Assembly: GCF_048323755.1 (NCBI RefSeq)
Contig: NZ_JBLWFS010000031.1
Coordinates: 1-40,818 of the forward strand
Length of the DNA stretch: 40,818 nucleotides
Source of the DNA: Alkalihalobacterium sp048323755
GTDB taxonomy: Bacteria > Bacillota > Bacilli > Bacillales > Bacillaceae_F
Direction of reading: 5' to 3'
In this document: piece by piece, positions 33,337 to 40,818 of the stretch
Layout: each line of letters begins with the position of its first letter
Position numbering within the stretch: the first letter of the stretch is position 1
Made by a program: the position numbers and the translations under genes
The notes under the pieces: model-generated
What the model saw: the letters and a program-made list of their open reading frames with translations, nothing else
Databases searched by the model: none
What the model was told of the DNA's origin: nothing

Positions 33337-33549
33337 TCACTGATTAAAATCATTAAGCTGATAACATAGTTGAACTACACCAGTGGAAAACCTTTTTGTT
33401 TCAACCAGGTTTAGATTGACCCTTTGCTTAATGTCAATAAACAAGGGTTTTCCCTTTCCCAAAATAATAGGGTGAACAGATAATCTAAATTCATCTACAA
33501 GCCTTAAGTTTATAAAGGATGTAATTAACATCCTCCTTAAGTTAGCCAC
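33337..33549 (-). pseudogene. C-terminal remnant of RibD-like dihydrofolate reductase family
   Basis: About 55 codons match the end of YyaP/RibD C-terminal domain proteins: LVDEFRLSVHPIILGKGKPLF, then the last strands (VETKRFSTGVVQLCYQ). The first two thirds, including the NADPH-binding region, are missing. Confidence 0.75.
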
Positions 33550-33654
33550 AACAAAATAAAGAAATCTTAAAAGTTCTCTTTCTCTTAACGAAATAAAAAA
33601 ATAGCGCCAACTTCTATTGAATAGAAACTAGCACTTCGTTTATTTGCTATACGT

Positions 33655-33864
33655 CTAGCGTGATGCTTTTGCTGGTTGGCACACGTCACATTTACGTTGG
33701 TTATTATTTTTAAATTTCGTAAATGTCTTTTCAAAATTGCTACCACATGCACATTTGAATAGTAACTTTTGTGAAAAACCAAGGTATTCCGTCGTTAGCA
33801 ACTTACTTTCCGAATTGTTCTCAACAAATTCTTTAATCTTACCGATTGTCCATCGTTTATTCAT
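33655..33864 (-). CDS. Zn-ribbon ORF, copy B (intact)
   Basis: Encodes 69 aa with two Cys pairs (CAC-G; CDVC) forming a zinc ribbon, a basic helix at the N-terminus (MNKRWTIGKIKEFV) and FTKFKNNNQRKC. AGAGGTG lies ten bases before the ATG. The sequence looks like one repeat of the Zn-ribbon arrays found in phage and intron endonucleases, here standing alone. It is nearly identical to copy A at 12531 over a 280-base block (33595-33874). Function unknown; a DNA-binding or recombination-associated role is only a guess. Confidence 0.6.
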   Translation of the reverse strand: MNKRWTIGKIKEFVENNSESKLLTTEYLGFSQKLLFKCACGSNFEKTFTKFKNNNQRKCDVCQPAKASR

Positions 33865-33874
33865 TTTCTTACAC

Positions 33875-34135
33875 CTCTGTATTTTATCTCTAGGCGGACG
33901 CTTATCTTAGCATCCGTTCAATTATGAGCAAAAGTCTAATTTCCTAAGCTTCTCATTATAACATGAGCTATTACAAAATGAAACAGAACGTTAATTTAAC
34001 GGGTACTAGGTCATTATGTTCTAACTACCTGTTCTTTTTAGGGATTGCATGAAATAATCTTTGTACTGCGTAACAAAGATCATTTATAAATGATAACTCT
34101 TGTTGAACAAAAGCTTCCTTTAGTTGAATAAGAAC
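33875..34135. other. Gap with repeat remnants
   Basis: No gene seen. ATCTTTGT / ACAAAGAT (34048-34081) form a hairpin around TACTGCGTA, and the stretch to 34130 (TTGTTGAACAAAAGCTTCC) belongs to the dispersed intergenic family. Confidence 0.4.
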
Positions 34136-34651
34136 TTAGCTTTCTTCAACATCAATAATAATTTCGCCAAATATTTCATCACCAATATAAACATTTAGCT
34201 TCCATAATCCCGCTGTTGGAAATTCAATATTTGATGGAATATGCGAATCAGCACCATTATTAGGAACAATCCCCATATCTCGGTACTCCCATACTTTGTT
34301 GTTAGACTCCATTAAGACTTTATGCTCTTCTCCTTTTTCGTTAATCCCAACAACTCTTAATGCTCCTTTCAATTCTTCTCTTTCTCCCCAGAAATGCCAC
34401 ATATATTTATAAACTTCCCCTTCAATAGTTGGGTGAGCTTCTGCTTCTCCCTTTTTACCAGAGCCAATTAATAAACCAATCCTTCCTTCCTCTCCAACCA
34501 AAACATATTCTCCTTCTGTTCCATCTCCAAATGTAACAGGAATATTAAAAGTTGAACTTACTTCCCATCCCTCTTTTTCTACTGTTTCTGTTTTTTCAGA
34601 ACATCCTACAAACATTCCTAGTAAAAGCAAACAAAAAATAATTCTTTTCAT
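34136..34651 (-). CDS. Lipoprotein with DUF4871-like domain
   Basis: A 171-aa lipoprotein: signal peptide MKRIIFCLLLLGMFVGCSEK with the lipobox VGC (Cys17). The mature part holds PTIEGEVYKYMWHFWGE and an Ig-like C-terminus ending FPTAGLWKLNVYIGDEIFGE, the pattern of DUF4871 proteins in Bacillus. Role at the outer face of the membrane unknown. Start with GGAGG seven bases upstream. First of six consecutive single genes separated by repeats. Confidence 0.8.
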   Translation of the reverse strand: MKRIIFCLLLLGMFVGCSEKTETVEKEGWEVSSTFNIPVTFGDGTEGEYVLVGEEGRIGLLIGSGKKGEAEAHPTIEGEVYKYMWHFWGEREELKGALRVVGINEKGEEHKVLMESNNKVWEYRDMGIVPNNGADSHIPSNIEFPTAGLWKLNVYIGDEIFGEIIIDVEES

Positions 34652-34800
34652 AGTAACCTCCGTATAAATTGGGTGAAAATTACACCGTCTCTTAAACTAA
34701 TCTGCTCTTTAGTTTAACATTATTTTCCTTTTAGTTGATATAGTAAAAAGCACCCCTTGTTAAAGGAAGCTTCCGTTAGCACAATAAAGATTTAAAATAA

Positions 34801-35313
34801 TTATTCTTCTTTCTTAGCTTTTTGTAGTACACTATGGATAAAGGAAGCCTTATTTTTAGTATATAAAACTCTATCAAATCGAAACTTTTCAGCTAAATTC
34901 ACCTTTAAATGATGATATTCTTTTGAAACATCAGGATTACTTCTTAAATAATCTCTGAACAAAATTTGATTGTTACAGTGTTCTCCTTCAAAATGATAAA
35001 AATGCAAATGATGTGTACCGGCCCTCCATTCTCCCTTTCTAAAGAAGCGTCTTTCAGGAAATTCTTTATGATAAACAAATCCATATCCTATTTGTTTCAA
35101 AGGCAAAATGATTTTGTTAATTACCTCCAAGTCATTTACTCCAATAGCAATATCTAAAATAGGTTTAGCCCCTAACCCTTCAACAGATGTACTTCCTATG
35201 TGTTCAATAGATATAACCTTGTCTGATAGTATTTCTTTTAGTCTCACTTTTTCATTTTCAAATTGTTTTGTCCAATTTGGATTGTACTCTTCAATTGTAA
35301 TCTCTTTATCCAT
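34801..35313 (-). CDS. GrpB-family nucleotidyltransferase-like protein
   Basis: A 170-aa GrpB (UPF0157) protein: ITIEEYNPNWTKQFENEK at the start, ISIEHIGSTSVEGLGAKPIL (the GS...D nucleotidyltransferase-like motif with Asp in LDIAIGV) and THHLHFYHFEGEHCNNQILFRDYLR. Length matches the family. The ATG at 35313 lies four to five bases after GGGGGA; an upstream GTG is inside the ribosome binding site. The reaction is unproven. A truncated relative is at 8238. Confidence 0.88.
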   Translation of the reverse strand: MDKEITIEEYNPNWTKQFENEKVRLKEILSDKVISIEHIGSTSVEGLGAKPILDIAIGVNDLEVINKIILPLKQIGYGFVYHKEFPERRFFRKGEWRAGTHHLHFYHFEGEHCNNQILFRDYLRSNPDVSKEYHHLKVNLAEKFRFDRVLYTKNKASFIHSVLQKAKKEE

Positions 35314-35485
35314 TCCTTCCCCCACTAATTGTTAGTAAATGTCCCTTGCTCAACAAATCTACTCCTCTGTTTAATACATTTTTCCATAATAAAGAGCGTA
35401 AAAAATGGGCCGTAGCAATTACAACCCGTATTTCCACTAAAACTTCCGTTAGTAATATAGGGTTACTTGAATAAGATACAAATTA

Positions 35486-35980
35486 CTATTCATGTATTAC
35501 TAAATCAACTTCATCACCTTCATAAGATAATGCAACAAAATCTCCTCGTTCAAACGTGGTTTCTGTAAATGCAATCCAAAAAGAAATGGTATCATTTACC
35601 CTTATATATTTAGCTTCCTGTCCATGAACTAACACGTCTTTTACATCTGGATTATTACTTGTGAAGTAAGAAAAGGAAAAGGGAATATCATGATTATTTG
35701 ATGCTGAAAAGCCTCCCTTTTTTATATCAGAACCTCCAGATCCATCTACCCAGTCTATACTTTTACCTGATAACTTAAATGCTTGGTATCTTAACATTTC
35801 ATGGTCAGTATAGAAAGCATAGACGTAATTACCTTTAACCTCGTAGTGAATAATTGATTCTGAAGAAGCATGCTGAATTTGATGTTCGATACGCTCTTCA
35901 AAACTAATTTGTTTTTCGGAACAACCCATCAGAAAAAATAACATTATGCTTATAAGAACACTTACTTTGACACAATTCAT
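35486..35980 (-). CDS. Putative lipoprotein, unknown function
   Basis: A 164-aa protein with a lipoprotein signal (SVLISIMLFFLMGCSEKQ, lipobox MGC near residue 20). The mature part is beta-rich, with VKGNYVYAFYTDHEMLRYQA and ATT-like acidic C-terminus. I do not recognise the family. GGGAGG lies six bases before the ATG. Confidence 0.7.
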   Translation of the reverse strand: MNCVKVSVLISIMLFFLMGCSEKQISFEERIEHQIQHASSESIIHYEVKGNYVYAFYTDHEMLRYQAFKLSGKSIDWVDGSGGSDIKKGGFSASNNHDIPFSFSYFTSNNPDVKDVLVHGQEAKYIRVNDTISFWIAFTETTFERGDFVALSYEGDEVDLVIHE

Positions 35981-36004
35981 TTTTACCTCCCAGTTAATTC
36001 ATCT

Positions 36005-36070
36005 TGTTCCACTAATTCTGCTTCGTTAGCGGAACAGCGATAGCAGTTATTCAGCTAACGCTCCTCGTTT
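36005..36070. repeat. Dispersed intergenic repeat
   Basis: Contains TTCTGCTTCGTTAGCGGAACAG and GCGATAGCAGTTATTCAGC, then TAACGCTCCTCGTTTGTTGAA. The TCTGC...GCGGA and CTGCTATCGCTG-like parts can fold. It is the clearest member of the family at 8043, 34690, 37060 and 38405. Confidence 0.6.
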
Positions 36071-36125
36071 GTTGAAGTGTATTTTTTCACATACTAAATA
36101 TCTAATCCCTAAAATAGTAACACTA

Positions 36126-36953
36126 CTAAAATTTATTGTTTTGAGTTTGCTTTAAAGTAATTATAAAAGCAATACCACCAAAAAATGTTATCAATGACAC
36201 TACGATAATTGAAGTGCTAACTATACTATCTAAATGATACCAAAGCGCATAAATTGAACCACTAACTAACCCAATCATCGCTGCATAGGTTTCTACCGTA
36301 TAATTTGTTAATAAGTACCGAATAAGCCTACTCGTCAAAAGAACTCCTAATACTATACCTGAACCAATCGCTAAAATGATCGGCAAATCAAAGGACATTA
36401 ATGATGCTGTTGCAATATCATATATACCTAATATAATCAGTATTAAAGCACCACTTATTCCTGGGAGAACAAGAGCGGTACTTGCAATAAACCCTGCAAC
36501 GGCCAAGAATATATAGTCGGCAATAGCTAAATTATTTAAATCCATTTGATTTATGCCGCTTAAAGGTTGACTGACTACTACAATGCTTAAAAACAAGAAC
36601 ATGATTATGTAATGTTTTAATTTAATTTTGTTTTTAGAATGATTGAGTGTTTCTTTCCAAAGGTAGGGCAAGAAGCCTACAATAATACCAATAAAAAACA
36701 TAAGCGTTGGTGTGCGATAGTAACTTAATAAATAATTGATAATAAAGATAGAAATAGCAAATCCAATGACCATACCTGTCCCAAATGTAAATAGAAAAGG
36801 TAAAGCCTCTCTTCTATGTTTTGTTGTCAAAATACTTAACGAATATATTAGTCGTTCATAAATTCCTAAAATCATAGCAACTGTACTGCCACTAATACCA
36901 GGAACGGTTTCTGTTATTCCAACCGCCATGCCTCGAAATATAATACCCAACAT
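36126..36953 (-). CDS. DUF368 membrane protein
   Basis: A 275-aa membrane protein with eight or nine helices. The family's repeated motif is present twice: TETVPGISGSTVAMILGIYE near the start and ALVLPGISGALILIILGIYD near residue 158, indicating an inverted repeat fold. DUF368 proteins (related to PopT/undecaprenyl-phosphate translocases) have been implicated in lipid-carrier recycling. The ATG at 36953, nine bases after AAGGTG, is preferred over the GTG at 36965, which is part of the ribosome binding site. Confidence 0.88.
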   Translation of the reverse strand: MLGIIFRGMAVGITETVPGISGSTVAMILGIYERLIYSLSILTTKHRREALPFLFTFGTGMVIGFAISIFIINYLLSYYRTPTLMFFIGIIVGFLPYLWKETLNHSKNKIKLKHYIIMFLFLSIVVVSQPLSGINQMDLNNLAIADYIFLAVAGFIASTALVLPGISGALILIILGIYDIATASLMSFDLPIILAIGSGIVLGVLLTSRLIRYLLTNYTVETYAAMIGLVSGSIYALWYHLDSIVSTSIIVVSLITFFGGIAFIITLKQTQNNKF

Positions 36954-37059
36954 TCTTTTCAACACCTTAATGTTTTTAATTTAATTATTATAATCTTATT
37001 ATCACAATTTTAATTTTAATATAAATTTTATTTTTATTTAATAAAAGTAGCGTCCCTAA

Positions 37060-37150
37060 CTGCTAACTAATCTGCTTCGTTAACACAATAAACAATAGGA
37101 GGTGCCGCATCGACAACTCCTTGTTCCGCTCTTGCTTCCGTTACCTTAAT
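37060..37150. repeat. Dispersed intergenic repeat
   Basis: TAATCTGCTTCGTTAACACAA is followed by GGAGGTGCCGCATCGACAACTCC, a hairpin-like string also found in altered form at 5861 and 6664-6688 (GGAGCCGCCACATTCGACAG), then CTTCCGTTA. Confidence 0.5.
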
Positions 37151-37219
37151 AGACCATTTAAACCCATAAATAATATAAGCTATCACTTTTCTTATGTCTT
37201 GAATTACAGTAATCATTAA

Positions 37220-38347
37220 CTATTCGGAATTAAATATTTTATCAAAATGACTGTCTCCTTGTTCAGATATTTCCTTTGCTCTTTCTGCAAAATAGAATGC
37301 TTTTTCTTTATCATTTAATTTTAGAGCGTATTCAGAAGCACTACTCCACATCCAACTAGAGTGATTGTAATACATCCGTTTCTTTAATATACTAAGAGCT
37401 TTTTCCCAGTCTTGCTCCTCTACGTAGATCGATTCTAAAATATGGTAAACAAAATCTGCCTGATAATAATAAGGACCATTAACATTATCGTAATCAAGTA
37501 GCGACTGTTTTAAATTAATTAGATTATCTTTTTCCTGAGCTTGGTGCATTACTTGATTAATAAATTCATTATCTGGGTTCAGGATTTTGTGATATGTTTC
37601 TAGTGGTTCTCCTGTTGTTTCGAAAAATCCAAGAGAGAAGCTTTCTGTTTCCATAGTAGAATGAATTAAATTTAATATTACACCTTCACCATAATCTTTT
37701 ATTAGTCTCTCTACTGTAAACTGACTCATAATATACCATTCGCCGATACTAGAATAATCGTGCCCTCTTCTAATTTTCATTTCCGAAAAAGGAATGACAT
37801 TCCATTGATTAATTGATTGGTTAAAGGGGACAGGAGCAAAACGGTGAGCAAAAGCTTCTGCTACACCTTCATGAAACCATTCTGGAATATCAGTAACTTC
37901 CATTTGCAATTCAATCATATTAGTCATCATATGAAAATGAGCATATTCATGGGTTAAGGCGTGTAATATTTCATTTTCAGTTAATTTACTATTAATTATG
38001 GCTATATTTTTATTTTGTAAGAATATGGCGTTAGACTTTCCTAGCATCTTCTCAAGAATAGAGTCTGCTTTTGGTAAAAAAACAGTTAAAGTAGAGTTGT
38101 TTGATCCACCGAACCACTCATCACCTAAGTTGTTTATCTCTGACACCTTATCTATTAGTAAGTTAATTGTTTCTTGTTCATTCTCTTTGTATTGAAAAAC
38201 AATATTTCCGACTTCCTCTGTTTCAAGGTTTTTTTCATAAGCTTTTATGATGACTGAAGTAATAAAGGACGATCTAAATAGTATTAAACACAGTAGAAAG
38301 AAAATAATTAAACTTATTAGAAGAAAAATCCTCTTTTTCTTACTCAA
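37220..38347 (-). CDS. Membrane-anchored gluzincin-type metallopeptidase (peptidase MA-like)
   Basis: A 375-aa protein with an N-terminal membrane anchor (residues 7-35). HEYAH (133-137) and WFHEGVAEAFA with Glu160/Glu164 give the HExxH...E zinc site of gluzincins such as peptidase MA. The C-terminal third has helical TPR-like repeats (WEKALSILKKRMYYNHSSWM, then LNDKEKAFYFAERAKE). The catalytic domain would face outward. The start is a TTG; GGGGGA lies about 12 bases upstream, rather far. Substrate unknown. Confidence 0.82.
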   Translation of the reverse strand: MSKKKRIFLLISLIIFFLLCLILFRSSFITSVIIKAYEKNLETEEVGNIVFQYKENEQETINLLIDKVSEINNLGDEWFGGSNNSTLTVFLPKADSILEKMLGKSNAIFLQNKNIAIINSKLTENEILHALTHEYAHFHMMTNMIELQMEVTDIPEWFHEGVAEAFAHRFAPVPFNQSINQWNVIPFSEMKIRRGHDYSSIGEWYIMSQFTVERLIKDYGEGVILNLIHSTMETESFSLGFFETTGEPLETYHKILNPDNEFINQVMHQAQEKDNLINLKQSLLDYDNVNGPYYYQADFVYHILESIYVEEQDWEKALSILKKRMYYNHSSWMWSSASEYALKLNDKEKAFYFAERAKEISEQGDSHFDKIFNSE

Positions 38348-38404
38348 AACTTCACATCTTCCCCCTTAAAATTACCATTATTTTATTGCTGTTTTATTAA
38401 TGCT

Positions 38405-38475
38405 ATGCTTGTTCAACTATCCTGCTCGTTAGCAGAACAGCGATATTCGTTGTTACGCTATCGCATCCCGTCAGT
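38405..38475. repeat. Dispersed intergenic repeat
   Basis: GTTCAACTATCCTGCTCGTTAGCAG followed by AACAGCGATATTCGTTG and TACGCTATCGCATCCCGT. CTGCTcgttAGCAG is a perfect 5-bp hairpin; GCGATA and TATCGC pair over 15 bases. Confidence 0.6.
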
Positions 38476-38483
38476 TCATGAAA

Positions 38484-39317
38484 CTATAAAGTTGACTTAA
38501 CAAACTCTTTGAATTTACCTATCTCCTCAACAAAAGGATTGTGATTACTTCTTTCAAAAGTAGTAAATTTTGCACCTGGTATTAATTTGGCAATCTCTAC
38601 TCCATATTTATAGGGACATTGTGCATCGTATTTGCCCGCATAAATATAACTTGGAATTGATACGTTAACTAGGGATTCTCTCAAATCAAATTTTGGGTTT
38701 TCTGTATTTATAAAATATTCTAAACGGGCACCTACTGTCTTACCACTATTGGGTAATTCTAAGGCCTGTTTAAGTTTATCTTCAGAATAAAAAGACATTT
38801 TACTCCATTCATAACTTAACTGCTTTCGAGTATCTATGGTAGTTGTTAAATCATTTAATTGCTTAATAATCTGCATTACACGAGGGTAGTTTTGATTTTT
38901 ATTACAATATATACAATCTACATCTGAACTATATTCTTTACTTGCTGACGCTCCGCCCGCAACAATCTTTGTTAGTGAAGATGGTGCCATTATAGAATAT
39001 TTAAGAGCGAGCATTCCCCCTGTTGAATGTCCGGCAAAACCCCACTTCTCATAACCTAAAGCAATTCTAATTGCTTCTAAATCCTTCACCGAGTTATACA
39101 TACTAAACTGTTCTTCTGTTTTTGCTTCGACAGAATTACCACATCCACGTAGATTGATTAAGTAAACTCGATAGAATGATGTAAATGGATTCGCAAAAGT
39201 ATTACCACGCTGATCAAAAGCACTATATAAATGAGTTACGCACAAAGGTTCACCGTTACCTGATACAAACAATTCAAATTTCCCTCTATCTGTATCAATA
39301 AACATCTTCTCCCACAT
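38484..39317 (-). CDS. Alpha/beta hydrolase
   Basis: A 277-aa alpha/beta-hydrolase fold protein. INLRGCGNS follows the oxyanion region, GHSTGG carries the nucleophile Ser98, SYIYAGKYDAQCP has the acid Asp and FERSNHNPF the catalytic His. The layout resembles proline iminopeptidase-like hydrolases, but the typical HGGPG motif is replaced by VTHLYSAF, so peptidase activity is doubtful. GGGAG lies 11 bases before the ATG. Confidence 0.88.
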   Translation of the reverse strand: MWEKMFIDTDRGKFELFVSGNGEPLCVTHLYSAFDQRGNTFANPFTSFYRVYLINLRGCGNSVEAKTEEQFSMYNSVKDLEAIRIALGYEKWGFAGHSTGGMLALKYSIMAPSSLTKIVAGGASASKEYSSDVDCIYCNKNQNYPRVMQIIKQLNDLTTTIDTRKQLSYEWSKMSFYSEDKLKQALELPNSGKTVGARLEYFINTENPKFDLRESLVNVSIPSYIYAGKYDAQCPYKYGVEIAKLIPGAKFTTFERSNHNPFVEEIGKFKEFVKSTL

Positions 39318-39742
39318 ATTTTCTTTTTCTCCCTTACTTTTTCTCTTAATCTAATTTACTCAATAGCTTTATATATAATCTGTTTCTTATTGCACAAACC
39401 TGCTTCGTTACTTTAAGTACAATATTTCACAAAGTCCATTATATTTTAACATAAATATCCATTTTAAAACTCATTAGGTTATTCCAAATCTCACTTTATT
39501 TAATGCGTAGTATGATTCAACAACGTAATCCAAGAGTTAACCTGGACCGTTTGCAGAAGGCAGATCTTATTGAAAGTCAATCAATTTTTTAATAGCATCT
39601 TGATTCTCAAAACTATGATTTCTGGACGGATAGCAATTGTTTCTGGCATTTAGCTAATCTATGATTTGGTGGGAAAAAGGTACCTGATACCCAATGAAGT
39701 AATGCACTACAGCGCTGGAGGTCAAGCACATTTCCCATGTAA
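39318..39742. other. 425-base gap
   Basis: Near 39395 a copy of the dispersed repeat (ACCTGCTTCGTTA) and TTAAGTACAATATTTCACA shared with 5934. Between 39510 and 39655 two short plus-strand strings look protein-like (MIQQRNPRVNLDRLQKADLI; NYDFWTDSNCFWHLANL) but have no ribosome binding site and are probably gene debris. Confidence 0.4.
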
Positions 39743-40818
39743 TTAACCACATGAAGGAGTGAGTCTTTTTTGTTTGCGTTGTTCTTGAAGAATACCTGTT
39801 AGAAGTTTTTGAATCATTTTTGATTCAGGTGTTTCATGTATAGGGTGTGCAAGGTTTATTTCCTCAAACGGATCCCGCGTTATATTGTATAACTCGAATT
39901 GATCAGGCACTGGCTGAGATTTAGTGGTTGTGATACAAATAGCAGCCTGAAGATCCTCAGAAATATCTGTGGCTTTCTTCTGGGTAGTTTCAACATCTTC
40001 AACGCCTGGATCACTCCAAAATTGTGGATTATCGAAATACCGAGTAAACTTCCAAATTTCCTTTGAGTTATTTTCTCCTGTTGGTAGTTTGACGATGACA
40101 GTTTCCAAATGATTAGGCTGTCTAACTGCTTCATATGGTTGGCCAGTTAGGGTGTATTGATTTAAACCTTTGGAAAATTCATCATCTGTCATAAAGTAAA
40201 GAGCCTCATCACCTCGAGTAAAATATGAACTTCCATTAATTAACGAAGTTAGGTCACGACCTACTAAGGGATGGACCTCTGTATGATCTGTTTTCAATTT
40301 TTCTTGGACTTCTTGAACATCAATGTCCGCTAGTCCTAATAAAGTAGGAACAATGTCCACATGACTTGTTAGCATATCCGTTTGTTTACAGTCAGCAAAG
40401 TATTTAGGACTGTGAATAATGAGTGGAACATGAAGTGCTTCCTCATAGGCATTATGCCATTTTTGAAACAACCCTCCATGGGCCCCAACTAAACTGCCAT
40501 GGTCTGCAGTAAATACCACAATTGTATTTTCATAGAAAATAGATTGTTTAAGTGCTGTAAACACTTTATACATTTCATCATCCACCTGCTTATGAAGTGA
40601 ATAGTATAGCTGCCTGTAGAAAGGTGTATCTAATGTAGGTTGTAATGCCTGTTGATAAACGTCTCGGTAATTACGTTGGGCTGAGGGCTTGGTAAGAAGA
40701 TCCTCGTTTGCTGTCGGGGCTGGTGGTATAAAAGGAACTGTAGGATCTACTGAAAAATTATATGTTGGTAGTAATTGTGTGAATAACCCATATAGGGTAA
40801 TATCGTGCGGATTTACAA
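39743..40818 (-). CDS. Sulfatase/alkaline phosphatase-superfamily hydrolase, 5' end outside window
   Basis: The frame is open to the last base, so only the C-terminal 357 residues are present; the Met encoded at 40585 is internal. Upstream of it YYSLHKQVDDEMYKVFTALK is followed by IVVFTADHGSLVGAHG and FQKWHNAYEEALHVPLIIHSP, the conserved TADHG (metal-binding Asp-His) and Lys/His region of type I sulfatases. The formylglycine site (CxPSR) should lie upstream of the window. The C-terminus (FELYNITRDPFEEINLAH) is the standard sulfatase tail. Substrate cannot be told. Confidence 0.88.
   Translation of the reverse strand, partial: VNPHDITLYGLFTQLLPTYNFSVDPTVPFIPPAPTANEDLLTKPSAQRNYRDVYQQALQPTLDTPFYRQLYYSLHKQVDDEMYKVFTALKQSIFYENTIVVFTADHGSLVGAHGGLFQKWHNAYEEALHVPLIIHSPKYFADCKQTDMLTSHVDIVPTLLGLADIDVQEVQEKLKTDHTEVHPLVGRDLTSLINGSSYFTRGDEALYFMTDDEFSKGLNQYTLTGQPYEAVRQPNHLETVIVKLPTGENNSKEIWKFTRYFDNPQFWSDPGVEDVETTQKKATDISEDLQAAICITTTKSQPVPDQFELYNITRDPFEEINLAHPIHETPESKMIQKLLTGILQEQRKQKRLTPSCG

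Noticed and set aside
34690..39430. Integron with attC sites
   Set aside because: The repeat-separated single genes resemble a cassette array, but I see no integrase and no RYYYAAC/GTTRRRY core pairs in the right arrangement.
1..40818. tRNA or rRNA genes and prophage
   Set aside because: No tRNA-like cloverleaf, rRNA motif, integrase, terminase or structural phage gene was recognised.

Overview
The window looks like chromosomal DNA of a low-GC Bacillaceae bacterium (Bacillus sensu lato). Ribosome binding sites are strong AGGAGG types, several genes start with TTG or GTG, and the families are typical of that group: YrzF-like kinase, DUF3953, DUF4871, GrpB, PRC-barrel, YtrA-type GntR and a yybP-ykoY riboswitch. 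No rRNA, tRNA or CRISPR array was seen. Most genes lie on the minus strand.

Layout. 0.3-5.5 kb: a membrane protein, an unrecognised 368-aa protein, a CPBP membrane protease and a secreted class C beta-lactamase-like serine hydrolase. 6-9 kb: an eroded zone with gene ends (Big_14-like, GrpB), two small membrane proteins, an AraC/GyrI-like regulator and dispersed repeats. 9-14.8 kb: SDR oxidoreductase, tRNA-dihydrouridine synthase, YdjM-like membrane protein, a small Zn-ribbon protein ending in a sliding-clamp-like motif, a duplicated Zn-ribbon ORF, a PRC-barrel protein with an apparent ATT start, and an NmrA-like protein. 15-17.2 kb: a manganese (yybP-ykoY) riboswitch with two tandem terminators, followed by a kinase-like gene, a CaCA cation exchanger and an MscS remnant. 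18.2-24.1 kb: a complete thiazole/oxazole peptide (TOMM) biosynthetic operon of the heterocycloanthracin/sonorensin type: a Cys-repeat precursor, an intervening terminator, a ThiF-like maturation protein, a leader-binding/YcaO cyclodehydratase and a SagB-type dehydrogenase. 24.7-26.8 kb: a GntR/ABC transporter operon with a clear promoter and operator. 27.5-30 kb: a PAS-GGDEF-EAL protein. 30-34 kb: a junkyard of repeats and broken genes (haloperoxidase, RibD-like). 34-39.3 kb: six single genes, all minus strand, separated by related intergenic repeats. 39.7 kb to the edge: a sulfatase that runs off the window.

How it works together. The two strongest systems are the TOMM operon and the riboswitch operon. 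In the TOMM operon the precursor would be made in excess because a terminator separates it from the enzyme genes. The leader binder delivers it to YcaO, which cyclises Cys residues to thiazolines, and SagB oxidises these to thiazoles. No exporter or leader peptidase is encoded inside the operon; the adjacent GntR/ABC operon is only a candidate for immunity or export. In the riboswitch operon, the sequence allows Mn2+-stabilised P1 to break the first terminator and free its 3' arm to break the second, placing a kinase-like protein and a CaCA exchanger under manganese control.

Start codons were set from ribosome binding sites. Family names come from recognition of motifs, not from database searches.
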